From the NCBI RefSeq assembly GCF_005938745.2, contig NZ_VCBX02000001.1, positions 1,259,501 through 1,323,500 of the forward strand: 64,000 nt of DNA, in the 5' to 3' direction. Both the position numbers and the translations under genes were made by a program. The notes under the pieces were generated by a model. That model worked only from the letters and a program-made list of their open reading frames with translations, was not told the DNA's origin and did not search any database. The DNA is from Rhodococcus sp. KBS0724 (GTDB lineage Bacteria > Actinomycetota > Actinomycetes > Mycobacteriales > Mycobacteriaceae). Positions 8,240-17,002 of this stretch are shown here, piece after piece (positions within the stretch are counted from its first letter, which is position 1; every line of letters starts with the position of its first letter).

Positions 8240-9616
8240 TCAAGCGTTGTTGCTGGTGAGCTCTGGGTCTTGCTTCGTGAGCGTGACTGATTTCGGTTCG
8301 CCGAGTTCTGCGGTCGGCGTCCGATAGGTTTCCGGACCGCACATCGCGGCGATGGCGGAGACGACCGCAAAGCCGAGGCACATCCACGCGACCGGTGTCC
8401 AATTGCTCTTGTCGCCTGCGGAAATCGCCTGGGCGATTGCCGGTGTGAAGCCGGCGACGAGAAGTCCGAGCATGAGGCTCACGGCCATCCCGGTGTAGCG
8501 AACCTTGGCGGGGAACTGCTCCGGGAAGTACGCCGGGTAGGTGCCATTGGGCATCGCGTAGAAGATGCCGATCATGACGATTCCCGAAGCGAAAACCATG
8601 GGAACGCTTTGGGTTCCGATCGAGTGGAAGAAAACGAAGACCATCAGGCCGGCGCCGATTGCGCCGATGACGAAGATGGGCTTGCGGCCGTAGCGATCGG
8701 ACAGAATGCCGAACAGCGGCTGGGTAAGTACCGCAACGAAGTTGGCCGTGGCAATTGCCCAGAGCATCGTCGAGCGTTCGAAGCCGGATTCGACGGCGTA
8801 GGCCAGGGCGAAGACGTTGACGATGGTGTTGATCATCGCGAAGGTCGAACTCATGCTGATGCGAATCACGGTGCGCCAGTGCGAGCGGAACATCTCGACG
8901 ACGGGAATTCCGGCCGTGTTGTCCTGTTCCTTGAGCTCTTCGAATACCTCAGGCTCGTCGAGTGCGCGTCGCAGCCAGAGTGCAACGACGGTCACGATGA
9001 TGCTGAGCCAGAAGGGAACTCGCCAGCCCCAGGAGTAAAGGTCTTCGTCGGGCAGGCTTGCTACTGGGATGAATACCAGGCTCGAGATGACGATGCCGAA
9101 CATGATGCCGCTCATGGTGAACGATGTGAAGAACGAACGGCGGTGATCCGGTGAGTGTTCGAGTGTCAGTGCCGAGGAGCCGGGTGATTCTCCACCCGCA
9201 GACAGGCCTTGGAGGAGGCGAAGTAAGACGAGGATGATCGGCGCTGCAATGCCGATCTGCTCGTACGTCGGCAGGCAGCCGACGACAACGGTCGCGACTC
9301 CCATGAGCAGAAGGCACGCGAGGAGTGCGTTCTTGCGACCGTAGCGGTCACCGAGGTGTCCCCACAGCACTGCGCCGAGCGGGCGAGCGACGTAGGCCAC
9401 GCCCAGAGTGCTGATGGAGAGCAGCGTCGCTGTGGAGCCACCGCCCGGGAAGAAGATCTTGGGAAACACCAGTGCGGCGGCGGAGCCGTAGATGAAGAAG
9501 TCGTAGTACTCGAGTGTGCTGCCGAGAAAACCCGACACTGCGGCTCGCCGAGCGTTGGAGTTCGGCTTTTCGTCGGTCCCGGTGGTGGAAGCTGCGGGGG
9601 TAGGCGGAGGCGCCAT
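8240..9616 (-). CDS. MFS transporter, metabolite:H+ symporter family, shikimate-type
   Basis: A 458-aa 12-helix permease of the MHS branch that includes the shikimate transporter ShiA. The family hallmarks are [16 protein letters not shown] at the N-terminus, [13 protein letters not shown] between helices 2 and 3, [10 protein letters not shown], and a second [11 protein letters not shown] in the C-terminal half. The start ATG at 9616 has AAAGGA 7 nt upstream; an upstream in-frame ATG gives an implausible His/Cys-rich leader and was rejected. It is the first gene of the hydroaromatic operon and lies downstream of the LysR gene on the same strand. Uptake of shikimate, quinate or a related acid is inferred from family and neighbours. 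Confidence 0.88.
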   Translation of the reverse strand: MAPPPTPAASTTGTDEKPNSNARRAAVSGFLGSTLEYYDFFIYGSAAALVFPKIFFPGGGSTATLLSISTLGVAYVARPLGAVLWGHLGDRYGRKNALLACLLLMGVATVVVGCLPTYEQIGIAAPIILVLLRLLQGLSAGGESPGSSALTLEHSPDHRRSFFTSFTMSGIMFGIVISSLVFIPVASLPDEDLYSWGWRVPFWLSIIVTVVALWLRRALDEPEVFEELKEQDNTAGIPVVEMFRSHWRTVIRISMSSTFAMINTIVNVFALAYAVESGFERSTMLWAIATANFVAVLTQPLFGILSDRYGRKPIFVIGAIGAGLMVFVFFHSIGTQSVPMVFASGIVMIGIFYAMPNGTYPAYFPEQFPAKVRYTGMAVSLMLGLLVAGFTPAIAQAISAGDKSNWTPVAWMCLGFAVVSAIAAMCGPETYRTPTAELGEPKSVTLTKQDPELTSNNA

Positions 9617-9770
9617 GGGTAGTCCTTTCGTCCCGATTGGCCGACGGTGGTGGCACGTTTTGTGATGCGCCACGCATCGGTGACGTCCCTCACCTTTCGG
9701 CGGCGCAGACGACGATGCCATGAAGGACTATGGCGCGTCCAACACTAAATGAGTCTCAGATAATGACGAA

Positions 9771-10673
9771 TTACGTCTCAATCTCGGGGGTGGGGAGGAT
9801 TTCCTCCGAAGTAGCGAGTGCAACAGCGAGGGCGTCGGTCATGCGGCGGGGTGACCAGGCGATTCCGTGGTTCATGTAGGTCGGCTCGCCGGTGAGCGGA
9901 ACGAAGACACTGCCGGGAGGGGTGATGCCGGCCATTCCCGATGGCATCAAGGCGACGCCGACACCCGCGGCGACGAGCATCAGGATCATGTAGGGGTCGG
10001 TGATTTCCTGAACCACGCGCGGGCGGAAGTTGGCATTCATGCAGGCCCGCATCGCAGTCTCCTGCAGGGCGGAGCCGGCAGCCATGGGTGTGGTGACAAA
10101 TCCGTCGTCGGCCAATTCGCGCAGGTCGATCTCGGTCTCGGCAGCCAGTCGGTGATCGATCGGCAGTACGACGCCAAAGGCTTCACGACGGATCAGGCGA
10201 GTGGACAACGGCGCCGCGGCCACCGGCAGGCCGACAAACGCCAGATCCAGTGCGCCGCTCTCGAGTTGTGTCACTGCGTCGCGGGTCATGATGCGGCCGA
10301 GGAGCGTCAATTCGACCTCGGGGTATCGCTGGCGCAAGGCTCGCGTCAATGGTGGTAACGCCTGGTGGTTGAGCACGCCCGTGAAACCGATTGCCACCCG
10401 GCCGTACACGCCGCCGGTTGATGCGCGGGTGGCTTGACGGGCGGTTTCCATGTTTTCGAGAACCCGATAGGCGTGTGGCAGGAAAGCATGCCCACCGGAG
10501 GTGAGCGCAACGGTGCGGGTGCTGCGCTCGAACAGTTGCACGCCGATGTTCTTTTCGAGTTTGCGAATCATCTGGCTCAGAGGCGACTGAGCCATTTGCA
10601 GCCGTGACGCGGCCCGGCCGAAATGTAACTCCTCCGCGACCGCGACAAACGCGTGCAACCAGCGAATTTCCAT
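9771..10673 (-). CDS. LysR-family transcriptional regulator
   Basis: A 300-aa regulator with an N-terminal winged helix-turn-helix (LHFGRAASRLQMAQSPLSQMIRKLE, about 16-40) and a C-terminal periplasmic-binding-type effector domain. The ATG at 10673 has AAGGA about 8 nt upstream. It lies between the transporter-led catabolic operon, which it precedes on the same strand with a 154-bp gap, and a divergently transcribed SDR gene. LysR proteins usually control adjacent divergent genes in response to a pathway metabolite, so it is the likely activator of the SDR and perhaps of the operon. A hydroaromatic effector is inference. Confidence 0.9.
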   Translation of the reverse strand: MEIRWLHAFVAVAEELHFGRAASRLQMAQSPLSQMIRKLEKNIGVQLFERSTRTVALTSGGHAFLPHAYRVLENMETARQATRASTGGVYGRVAIGFTGVLNHQALPPLTRALRQRYPEVELTLLGRIMTRDAVTQLESGALDLAFVGLPVAAAPLSTRLIRREAFGVVLPIDHRLAAETEIDLRELADDGFVTTPMAAGSALQETAMRACMNANFRPRVVQEITDPYMILMLVAAGVGVALMPSGMAGITPPGSVFVPLTGEPTYMNHGIAWSPRRMTDALAVALATSEEILPTPEIET

Positions 10674-10823
10674 CGATGTGTCCTTCGTTGATGTCGACTG
10701 TTGATTTTGACGACTCTGCCCGACGCCATATATTCAAAAATCGTACACAGTGTGACGCAGATTATATCTATTCGCAGCTTAAATTGAGTGCTGAGCGCAC
10801 ATGATCTCCGGGAGATGAGACTG
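10674..10823. promoter_or_regulatory. Divergent LysR/SDR control region
   Basis: This 150-bp gap is markedly AT-rich for the window (CCATATATTCAAAAATCG, GATTATATCTATTC) and separates two divergent starts. CACAGTGTG (about 10747-10755) is a short imperfect palindrome. Typical LysR sites are T-N11-A motifs in such a position. No precise -35/-10 pair is assigned. Confidence 0.45.
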
Positions 10824-11516
10824 ATGCAGAGCTATCCAGAGGGTGCCGTTGCGCTGATTACCGGCGGCGCCAGCGGAATTGGTGCCGCATGTTCGAAACT
10901 GCTGTCCGACAATGGTGTTCGAACCATTACGGCTGACATTGCAGAGGGAGCCGACGAACGCCTCGACGTGACAGATGCTGCCGCAGTCGACGATTTGCGT
11001 GCGCGCATCGGCAAGGTCGACATCTTGATCAACAGTGCCGGCATCGTGGGGCCGTCGGCGCCGCTGGTGGATGTCTCGCTCGCCGACTGGCAGCGGACGT
11101 TCCGGATCAACGTGGACGGAACCTTCCTCATGTGCCGTGCCTTTGTGCCCGGCATGGTCGCGTCAGGTTGGGGGCGCGTTGTGAATCTGGCGAGCATCGC
11201 CGCAAAAGACGGTAACCCCAACCAGAGCGCGTACTCCGCGTCGAAAGCAGCCGTCATTGCACTGACGAAATCGCTGGGCAAGGAGATTGCGACCACCGGC
11301 GTGCTGGTCAACGCCGTGGCGCCGGCTGCCGTCGAAAGTCCGATGAATGCGGGCACAGATCCCGCGATTCTCGCTCGCTCGCAGAGTTTGACGCCGATGT
11401 CGCGGATGGGTAGATCGGACGAAATTGCCGAACTGATCGGCTGGTTGTCCTCGACTGCCGTGAGTTACTCGACCGGCGCGGTGTACGACGCCAGCGGAGG
11501 CCGCGCAACGTACTAG
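10824..11516 (+). CDS. Short-chain dehydrogenase/reductase
   Basis: A 230-aa classical SDR. It has the NAD(P) motif GGASGIG (14-20), the NSAG strand motif (INSAGIVG), and the catalytic Ser-Tyr-Lys in VVNLASIAAKDGN and YSASKAA. The ATG at 10824 was chosen because CCGGGAG lies 9 nt upstream; an earlier GTG (10788) and ATG (10815) have no fitting ribosome site. The acidic residue in ITADIAEGAD after the second strand suggests NAD(H). It diverges from the LysR gene and may supply an alcohol oxidation step for the hydroaromatic pathway. The substrate is unknown. Confidence 0.88.
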   Translation: MQSYPEGAVALITGGASGIGAACSKLLSDNGVRTITADIAEGADERLDVTDAAAVDDLRARIGKVDILINSAGIVGPSAPLVDVSLADWQRTFRINVDGTFLMCRAFVPGMVASGWGRVVNLASIAAKDGNPNQSAYSASKAAVIALTKSLGKEIATTGVLVNAVAPAAVESPMNAGTDPAILARSQSLTPMSRMGRSDEIAELIGWLSSTAVSYSTGAVYDASGGRATY

Positions 11517-11559
11517 TGTCCAGGTGAGTTGACCGGGTACCAGCACGAGGGGGACGTCG

Positions 11560-12411
11560 ATGGCAGGTGAACGTCTGTGGCCTGTTGCAGATCGCGCGAC
11601 GCGTGTGTTCTGGCGCGTGGTCGGCCGCAAAATTGACCTGTCCGAAGACGCGTGGCTACAAGCGCCGACAGCGGTGCGCGGTCCGGTGGAAGACAGTTGG
11701 ATCCCCACCGAAGCATTGCGTATCGGTGGCACCGTTGTTGCGAAAGCATCAGTCGAGGGTCTAGTGCCCTGCATGGATACATTGGCGGGGCCGGATTTTG
11801 ATCCGTCACGATTGACGCCGTCCGTCCGCGACTTCTACGAGCAAACCTCGACATGGCGAATGCAGGCGTGGACACAATGGTCGCCGGGATTTGCGCCATG
11901 GGGATCGCTGGTCGAGCGGTTTTACGGTCGGCGCGTGCAGCAACTTGCGCTGCCCGTAAATCCGATGTCGGTTGCGTATGGCGTCGACAGTTCGATTACG
12001 CGCGTATTGGATGCAGACGGCGTGCACGCGGGTTCGGCCTGGCTGCGAACACTGCGAAAGTCAGGTGACTACCTCTTCAGTGGGTACTACCGAATCACGT
12101 TGCTGCCAAACACTGCTCAACCCTGCGTCCACGTCTCGTTCCCCCTCGAATCCGGGAATGTTCAGGTGTTCCTGCGTCCCGAAGTCTGCGACGACGGTTC
12201 CCTGTTACTGACCTCGGGCCACGGAGCCTTCGGAGACGTCGGAGCGTATGTCACCGTGGTGGAGAATAGAAAAGTCTACGCAGCGAGAGTTCCGATCCAC
12301 GAGCGGTTCCACGTGTTCGAGGACTCGGAAGGGGTGCTGCGCACCGATCACGAATTGCGTCTGTGGCGAGCGCGGGCCATGGCCTTGCATTATCGGATGG
12401 ATCCTCGTTAG
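11560..12411 (+). CDS. Hypothetical protein, 283 aa
   Basis: No family is recognised. The ATG is preceded by AGGGGG about 7 nt upstream and the frame is uninterrupted. The protein is soluble, rich in Trp and Val, with many beta-type stretches in the second half (GYYRITLLPN, HVSFPLESGNVQVFLRP, GAYVTVVENRKVYAARVP). No signal peptide, transmembrane segment or metal motif is evident. It lies 43 bp after the SDR gene on the same strand and could be co-transcribed with it, though nothing in its sequence links it to hydroaromatic metabolism. Confidence 0.7.
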   Translation: MAGERLWPVADRATRVFWRVVGRKIDLSEDAWLQAPTAVRGPVEDSWIPTEALRIGGTVVAKASVEGLVPCMDTLAGPDFDPSRLTPSVRDFYEQTSTWRMQAWTQWSPGFAPWGSLVERFYGRRVQQLALPVNPMSVAYGVDSSITRVLDADGVHAGSAWLRTLRKSGDYLFSGYYRITLLPNTAQPCVHVSFPLESGNVQVFLRPEVCDDGSLLLTSGHGAFGDVGAYVTVVENRKVYAARVPIHERFHVFEDSEGVLRTDHELRLWRARAMALHYRMDPR

Positions 12412-12513
12412 TCGGGGTCGAGCAGTACGAATAACACGCCGACGAGCCGCTTCTAATGTGATCAATGCTGATGGCTGCAAACACTATTCGGCCGAATGTG
12501 CCCGATATGTCTC

Positions 12514-12541
12514 TTGATTCGAATGGATGTTCGAGTATAAT
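12514..12541 (+). promoter_or_regulatory. Sigma70-type promoter with embedded LexA (SOS) box
   Basis: TTGATT (12514-12519), a 16-nt spacer and a perfect TATAAT (12536-12541) form a strong promoter 23 bp before the HNH gene start. The spacer is almost entirely TCGAATGGATGTTCGA (12519-12534), which matches the actinobacterial LexA operator TCGAAC-N4-GTTCGA at 11 of 12 fixed positions. LexA bound here would block RNA polymerase directly. Confidence 0.8.
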
Positions 12542-12564
12542 TAGGTCAGGGTGGGGAGGCCTTG

Positions 12565-13923
12565 ATGACGACGGTGAGCGATTCAATTGCGGTGGGGGAT
12601 GTTGTAGCCGGTTCGGCTGTGGGTGTGCGCGCCACGTTGTGGCAGTTACGTCCGTCCGAGGTTCGGGACGTTGCTGTAAGTGCATCTGCGGAAATTCTTC
12701 GGTTGGAAGCGATTCGGGTGGCCGCGGTCGACGAGTTGGCACTCAATCCCGACGAGCAAGTGCTCTGCTACCGGGGTGTGGGTCGGTGGTTGGCGGCCAA
12801 TACGATGTTGCAGAACTCGGCCGGCAACAAGATCGCCGCCCTCGGTGCTGCACTGCGGGTGTTCCCGGATATTGCTGCGCAGTTCGAGGCGGGTGATCTG
12901 TCGCTCGATCATGCGGCATTGATCGCCGCGTTCTGTGAATCTCCACCAAAGGGGATGCCGGACATCGCATTAGCGCCAAGTATGAAAACTCTTCTCGCCG
13001 CGGCATCCGGGGTGGAGGCTACGACTGTCAAGGTGCGATACGCGATTGCGGTTTTGGAGCGGATTTTCGAATCCGATGAGCCGCCGCCCGGTGAGGATAA
13101 CGACCTGAATGCGCTACGTATCGCGCCGACGCTGAATGGTCGGGTCGTGATCAAGGGTGATTTCGATGCGTTGACCGGCGAAATGCTCCTGTCTGCGCTG
13201 TCGGGGTTGTCGATGCCGAAACCGGCGGCGGATGGGACTCCGGATCAGCGGTCGGCAGCCAAACGCACCGCCGATGCGTTCACGGAGTTGATTCGCCGCT
13301 ATCTGGATAATGCTGTCACCGGTGTTGACGGTGGTCAGCGTCCGCATGTGAATGTGCACATCACCGCGAAAGACCTTGCCGAGCATCGCGAATGCGCGAC
13401 CATGCGCAGCGATACCGCAGCAAACGACGAAGAAGAATTCGGCGACAGCGAGCCGGGAGTCGAAGATCTCGACGTCGGCTACATGCCCTGGATGGGGCCG
13501 CTCAGTGTGAGCAAAACCCGGATGCTCGCGTGCGACTGCATGCTCTCCACCGTCCTGATGGACGGCAAGGGTGCACCCCTGGATGCGACTCCACTCAAAC
13601 GTCTCGTCACGGCCGAACAACGTATCGCGTTGATTGCCCGGGACAAGGGCTGCGCCTTCCCGAACTGTGACGCCGTACCGGCGTGGTGCGACGCGCACCA
13701 TATAAAACCGTGGTCGACAGGCGGTTTGACGGTGATGGACAACCTCACCTTGCTCTGCCGCAGCCACCACACGTTGATGCACAGCACCAGCGGGTTCCGC
13801 GGCATCTGGGAGATCAAGATGGGCGACGATCACAAACCCTGGTTCATCCCACCGGCCGCGATCGACCCGAAACAACGGCGTCGTCGCTCCACCACCCGAC
13901 AAGGCCCGGTGCACCGAGACTGA
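12565..13923 (+). CDS. DUF222 / 13E12-repeat family protein with C-terminal HNH nuclease domain
   Basis: A 452-aa protein with an N-terminal DUF222 region typical of the actinobacterial 13E12 family. The C-terminal HNH zinc-nuclease motif runs from CAFPNC through DAHHIKPWSTGG and DNLTLLCRSHHTLMH: paired cysteines, His-His, Asn, and the terminal His. The ATG at 12565 has GGGGAGG 5 nt upstream; a TTG one codon earlier is less likely. The promoter carries a LexA box, fitting the known DNA-damage induction of some mycobacterial 13E12 genes. A hairpin follows the stop. The cellular target is unknown; roles in DNA damage response or selfish-element biology have been considered for the family. Confidence 0.9.
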   Translation: MTTVSDSIAVGDVVAGSAVGVRATLWQLRPSEVRDVAVSASAEILRLEAIRVAAVDELALNPDEQVLCYRGVGRWLAANTMLQNSAGNKIAALGAALRVFPDIAAQFEAGDLSLDHAALIAAFCESPPKGMPDIALAPSMKTLLAAASGVEATTVKVRYAIAVLERIFESDEPPPGEDNDLNALRIAPTLNGRVVIKGDFDALTGEMLLSALSGLSMPKPAADGTPDQRSAAKRTADAFTELIRRYLDNAVTGVDGGQRPHVNVHITAKDLAEHRECATMRSDTAANDEEEFGDSEPGVEDLDVGYMPWMGPLSVSKTRMLACDCMLSTVLMDGKGAPLDATPLKRLVTAEQRIALIARDKGCAFPNCDAVPAWCDAHHIKPWSTGGLTVMDNLTLLCRSHHTLMHSTSGFRGIWEIKMGDDHKPWFIPPAAIDPKQRRRRSTTRQGPVHRD

Positions 13924-13956
13924 AACCGGCTGCGCCGGAACTACATACCGCGTACA

Positions 13957-13987
13957 GCTTCGCATCACCAGCCAGCCGATGCGAAGC
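13957..13987 (+). terminator. Hairpin terminator after the HNH gene
   Basis: GCTTCGCATC (13957-13966) and GATGCGAAGC (13978-13987) form a perfect 10-bp stem with an 11-nt loop 33 nt after the stop. A smaller CCGGC-TGC-GCCGG hairpin lies at 13926-13938. The rest of the gap to 14116 shows nothing distinct. Confidence 0.7.
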
Positions 13988-14116
13988 CCACACGCATGCG
14001 AAGGTTCAAAGGTCAGCTCTCGGGGCTACGTGCTGATCACGCGAACGGCTGACGATTCATTTCCCGCGTGGCAGTGTGGACACAGGGACCCTGTCCGCGG
14101 ATAGTGAGGAAGCACA

Positions 14117-14926
14117 GTGACTGACTCGGATCGCCCACACAGCGATGTTTACGTAGAGCGCGAGGGTGGCGTCACCACCATCGTCATGAACCGTCCGGAC
14201 AGAAAGAATGCCGTCGACGGACCGATGGCCGCGCAGTTGCGTGACGCATTTCTGGAGTTCGAGGCTGATGATGCTGCGCAAGTCGCAATACTCTGGGGTA
14301 CTGGTGGAACATTCTGCGCGGGAGCAGATCTGACGGCGGTGAATGATCCGTCGCGCTTGCATGAGTTGGACCCGGAAGGCGGCGGTACGGGGCCGATGGG
14401 CCCGAGTCGGCTGGCGCTGTCGAAGCCGCTGATCGCCGCTGTGAGCGGATATGCCGTCGCCGGCGGCCTAGAATTGTCGTTGCTGGCAGATCTGCGGGTC
14501 TGTGAGGAGGATGCCGTTTTCGGTGTCTTCTGTAGACGCTGGGGTGTTCCCTTGATCGACGGCGGAACGGTGCGGTTGCCGCGCATCGTGGGGCAGGGGC
14601 GCGCACTCGACATGATTCTGACGGGACGACCCGTCGACGCTCAGGAAGCGCTCTCGTTCGGTCTGGTGAATCGTGTTGTTCCGGTGGGTGAATCCTTGGC
14701 TGCAGCGAAGGAATTGGCGCAGCAGCTCACAACGTTTCCGCAGTTGTGCATGCTGGCGGATCGGGTATCGGCATACCGGTCCTTCGACCTTCCGCTCGCG
14801 GAAGCGCTGCGAGCGGAAGGCGCCGCGGGTAGTCCGATTGTCGCGGCGGAAGGTGCGCGTGGAGCCGCGGCATTCGCGGCGGGTGCCGGAAGGCATGGAC
14901 GGTTCGAGAACGACCCTCAGCAGTAA
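14117..14926 (+). CDS. Enoyl-CoA hydratase/isomerase (crotonase) family protein
   Basis: A 269-aa crotonase-fold enzyme acting on an acyl-CoA thioester. Oxyanion-hole segments are FCAGADLTA (about 66-74) and VAGGLELSLLADLRV (114-128). The position of the first acid/base Glu of true hydratases (FGQPE) reads FGVFC here (Cys139), and the loop carries LIDGGT with an Asp, so it may not be a simple hydratase. The GTG start has GAGGA 7-8 nt upstream. It ends 14 bp from the stop of convergent pcaF, to which it shows no clear functional tie. Its reaction could be isomerisation, hydrolysis or hydration. Confidence 0.85.
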   Translation: MTDSDRPHSDVYVEREGGVTTIVMNRPDRKNAVDGPMAAQLRDAFLEFEADDAAQVAILWGTGGTFCAGADLTAVNDPSRLHELDPEGGGTGPMGPSRLALSKPLIAAVSGYAVAGGLELSLLADLRVCEEDAVFGVFCRRWGVPLIDGGTVRLPRIVGQGRALDMILTGRPVDAQEALSFGLVNRVVPVGESLAAAKELAQQLTTFPQLCMLADRVSAYRSFDLPLAEALRAEGAAGSPIVAAEGARGAAAFAAGAGRHGRFENDPQQ

Positions 14927-14940
14927 GTGCGGTGCAATTC

Positions 14941-16152
14941 TCAGGTGAGGCGTTCGAACACGGCAGCCAGGCCTTGGCCGCCGCCGATGCACATGGTTTC
15001 GAGGCCGTAGCGGGCTTCCCGTCGATCCATTTCGCGCAGCAGAGTCGCGAGGATCCGCCCGCCGGTTGCGCCGACGGGGTGGCCGAGTGAGATTCCGGAA
15101 CCGTTGGGGTTGATTCGGGAGTCGTCGGCTTCGAGGTTCCACGTGCGCAGAACTGCAAGTGCCTGTGCGGCAAAGGCTTCGTTGAGTTCGATGACGTCCA
15201 TGTCTGCCAAGGTGAGGCCGAGACGCCCAAGCGCCTTCTCCGACGCCGGAACCGGGCCGATGCCCATGGTGCGGGGCGGGACGCCGGCAACACTCCAACT
15301 GGCAAGGCGGGCAAGGGGACGCAGTCCGAGCGCCTTGGCCTTCTCTGCCGTGGTGACAATGGCGAGCGCAGCGCCGTCGTTCTGGCCGCTGGCGTTGCCG
15401 GCGGTGACGGTAGCATCGGGGTCGAGCTTGCCGCGCATGGGACGAAGGCGCGCAAGGGATTCCATCGAGGTATCAGCGCGCGGGTGCTCGTCGGTATCGA
15501 CGAGGAGCGCGTCACCTTTACGCTGGGGAACGGATACCGGAACGATTTCCTGCGCGAAGACGCCGTTCTTCTGTGCCGCGACTGCGCGCTGGTGGGATTG
15601 CACTGCCAGTGCGTCTTGATCTTCGCGGCTGATGGAGAACTCAGCTCGCAGGTTCTCGGCGGTTTCGATCATGCCGCCGGGAACCGGGAAGTCGCGGCCG
15701 CCGGCAGTGACGCGGGCGCGGGCGAGGCGGTCGCTGAGTGCGACGGCCTCTCCCTTGACGCCCCAACGCATTCCGGTGGCGTAGAACTCGGCCTGACTCA
15801 TGGATTCGGCGCCGCCGGCGAGAACCAGATCGCTGCCACCGGACTGAACCTGCATGACGGCCTGGATTATCGCCTGCAAACCGGAACCGCAGCGGCGGTC
15901 CACCTGCATGCCGGGTACGTCGATGCCGAGTCCGGCGTTGAGCGCGGCGATGCGTCCGATGGCCGGAGCCTCACCGTTCGGGGATGCCTGACCCAGGATC
16001 ACGTCGTCGACATCGGAACCGGAAATGCCGGTGCGCGAGACGAGTTCGGTGATCAGGGTCGAAGCGAGGTCCTCCGGTGCGATGTCGCGGAAGACACCGC
16101 CGAAGCGGCCTACCGGTGTGCGGAGCGGTTCACAGATGACAACGTCAGGCAT
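14941..16152 (-). CDS. pcaF: 3-oxoadipyl-CoA thiolase
   Basis: A 403-aa thiolase that cleaves 3-oxoadipyl-CoA to succinyl-CoA and acetyl-CoA, the last step of the beta-ketoadipate pathway. The nucleophile is Cys88 (VDRRCGSGLQA), with His358 (SLGHPVGATGGR) and Cys388 (MCIGGGQG) completing the active site. The ATG at 16152 has AAGGA upstream and begins MPDVVICEPLRTPVGRFGG, a normal thiolase N-terminus; a longer in-frame start at 16269 would overlap pcaR and was rejected. It lies 25 bp after pcaR in the pca operon, which supports PcaF over a fatty-acid thiolase. Confidence 0.93.
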   Translation of the reverse strand: MPDVVICEPLRTPVGRFGGVFRDIAPEDLASTLITELVSRTGISGSDVDDVILGQASPNGEAPAIGRIAALNAGLGIDVPGMQVDRRCGSGLQAIIQAVMQVQSGGSDLVLAGGAESMSQAEFYATGMRWGVKGEAVALSDRLARARVTAGGRDFPVPGGMIETAENLRAEFSISREDQDALAVQSHQRAVAAQKNGVFAQEIVPVSVPQRKGDALLVDTDEHPRADTSMESLARLRPMRGKLDPDATVTAGNASGQNDGAALAIVTTAEKAKALGLRPLARLASWSVAGVPPRTMGIGPVPASEKALGRLGLTLADMDVIELNEAFAAQALAVLRTWNLEADDSRINPNGSGISLGHPVGATGGRILATLLREMDRREARYGLETMCIGGGQGLAAVFERLT

Positions 16153-16177
16153 GAGTTCTTCCTTGGTGTGTGCTCGA

Positions 16178-17002
16178 TCAGCGCGTAGCGGTCGAGTGAT
16201 TGTTCGAGGATTGAGTGCGGCCGAGATCGGCAGAAATCGCGTCAGCGGTGGATATTGCAGCCGGAACAAGTTCAGCGAGAACCGCTTCGGTGCTGTAGCG
16301 CGCAGCCTGAGTGGAAATATTCACCGCGGCAACTACGTCGCCGTTGGCGTCGCGAATCGGTGCTGCGAGTGAACGCAACCCTTCTTCGAGTTCCTGATCG
16401 ACCACCGAGTAGCCGTCGGCGCGAATCTTGTCGAGTTCAGCCCGCAGTTCTTCGGGAGTGGAGATGGTCTTGCCGGTGAGACGGGAGAAGGAGACTCGGG
16501 ACAGGTACTGATCGAGCGCGTCGTCTGGCAGGCCGGCGAGTAGTACCCGCCCCATGGACGTGGCATAGGCCGGGAAGCGGGTGCCGATGGTGATCGAGAC
16601 CGTCATGATGCGGCTGACCGGTACGCGGGCCACGTACACGACGTCGTCGCCGTCGAGGATGGAGACCGAGGTGGATTCCCGGACCTTGGCGGACAGGGCC
16701 TCCAGATGGGGTCCCGCGAGTTCGGGCAGCGACAGGCTGGACAGGTAGCTGTACCCGAGTTCGAGAACGCGTGGTGTCAGCCAGAACACCGAACCATCCG
16801 TACGTACGTATTGAAGCTCGACCAGAGTGAGCAGGAACCGACGCGCAGTCGCGCGCGTGAGATCGGTGTGCCGCGCGACTTCACTGAGCGTGCGCCGGGG
16901 ATGCTCGCCGTCAAATGCCTTGATGACGGACAATCCGCGGGCCAGCGACTGCACGTAGTCGGGTGACGGCCCCGGCGACTGGTCGCTGTTGGTTTCGCTC
17001 AT
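16178..17002 (-). CDS. pcaR: IclR-family regulator of protocatechuate catabolism
   Basis: A 274-aa IclR-type regulator. The N-terminal winged helix covers SLARGLSVIKAFDGEHPRR and the recognition region TRATARRFLLTL (about 19-62). The C-terminal effector domain has the family patterns YATSMGRVLLAGL and VDQELEEGLRSLAAPI. PcaR proteins bind beta-ketoadipate or related metabolites and activate pca genes. It sits inside the operon between pcaL (ATGA overlap at 16999-17002) and pcaF. The candidate operators are the GTTCG repeats between pcaH and pcaI. Confidence 0.92.
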   Translation of the reverse strand: MSETNSDQSPGPSPDYVQSLARGLSVIKAFDGEHPRRTLSEVARHTDLTRATARRFLLTLVELQYVRTDGSVFWLTPRVLELGYSYLSSLSLPELAGPHLEALSAKVRESTSVSILDGDDVVYVARVPVSRIMTVSITIGTRFPAYATSMGRVLLAGLPDDALDQYLSRVSFSRLTGKTISTPEELRAELDKIRADGYSVVDQELEEGLRSLAAPIRDANGDVVAAVNISTQAARYSTEAVLAELVPAAISTADAISADLGRTQSSNNHSTATR

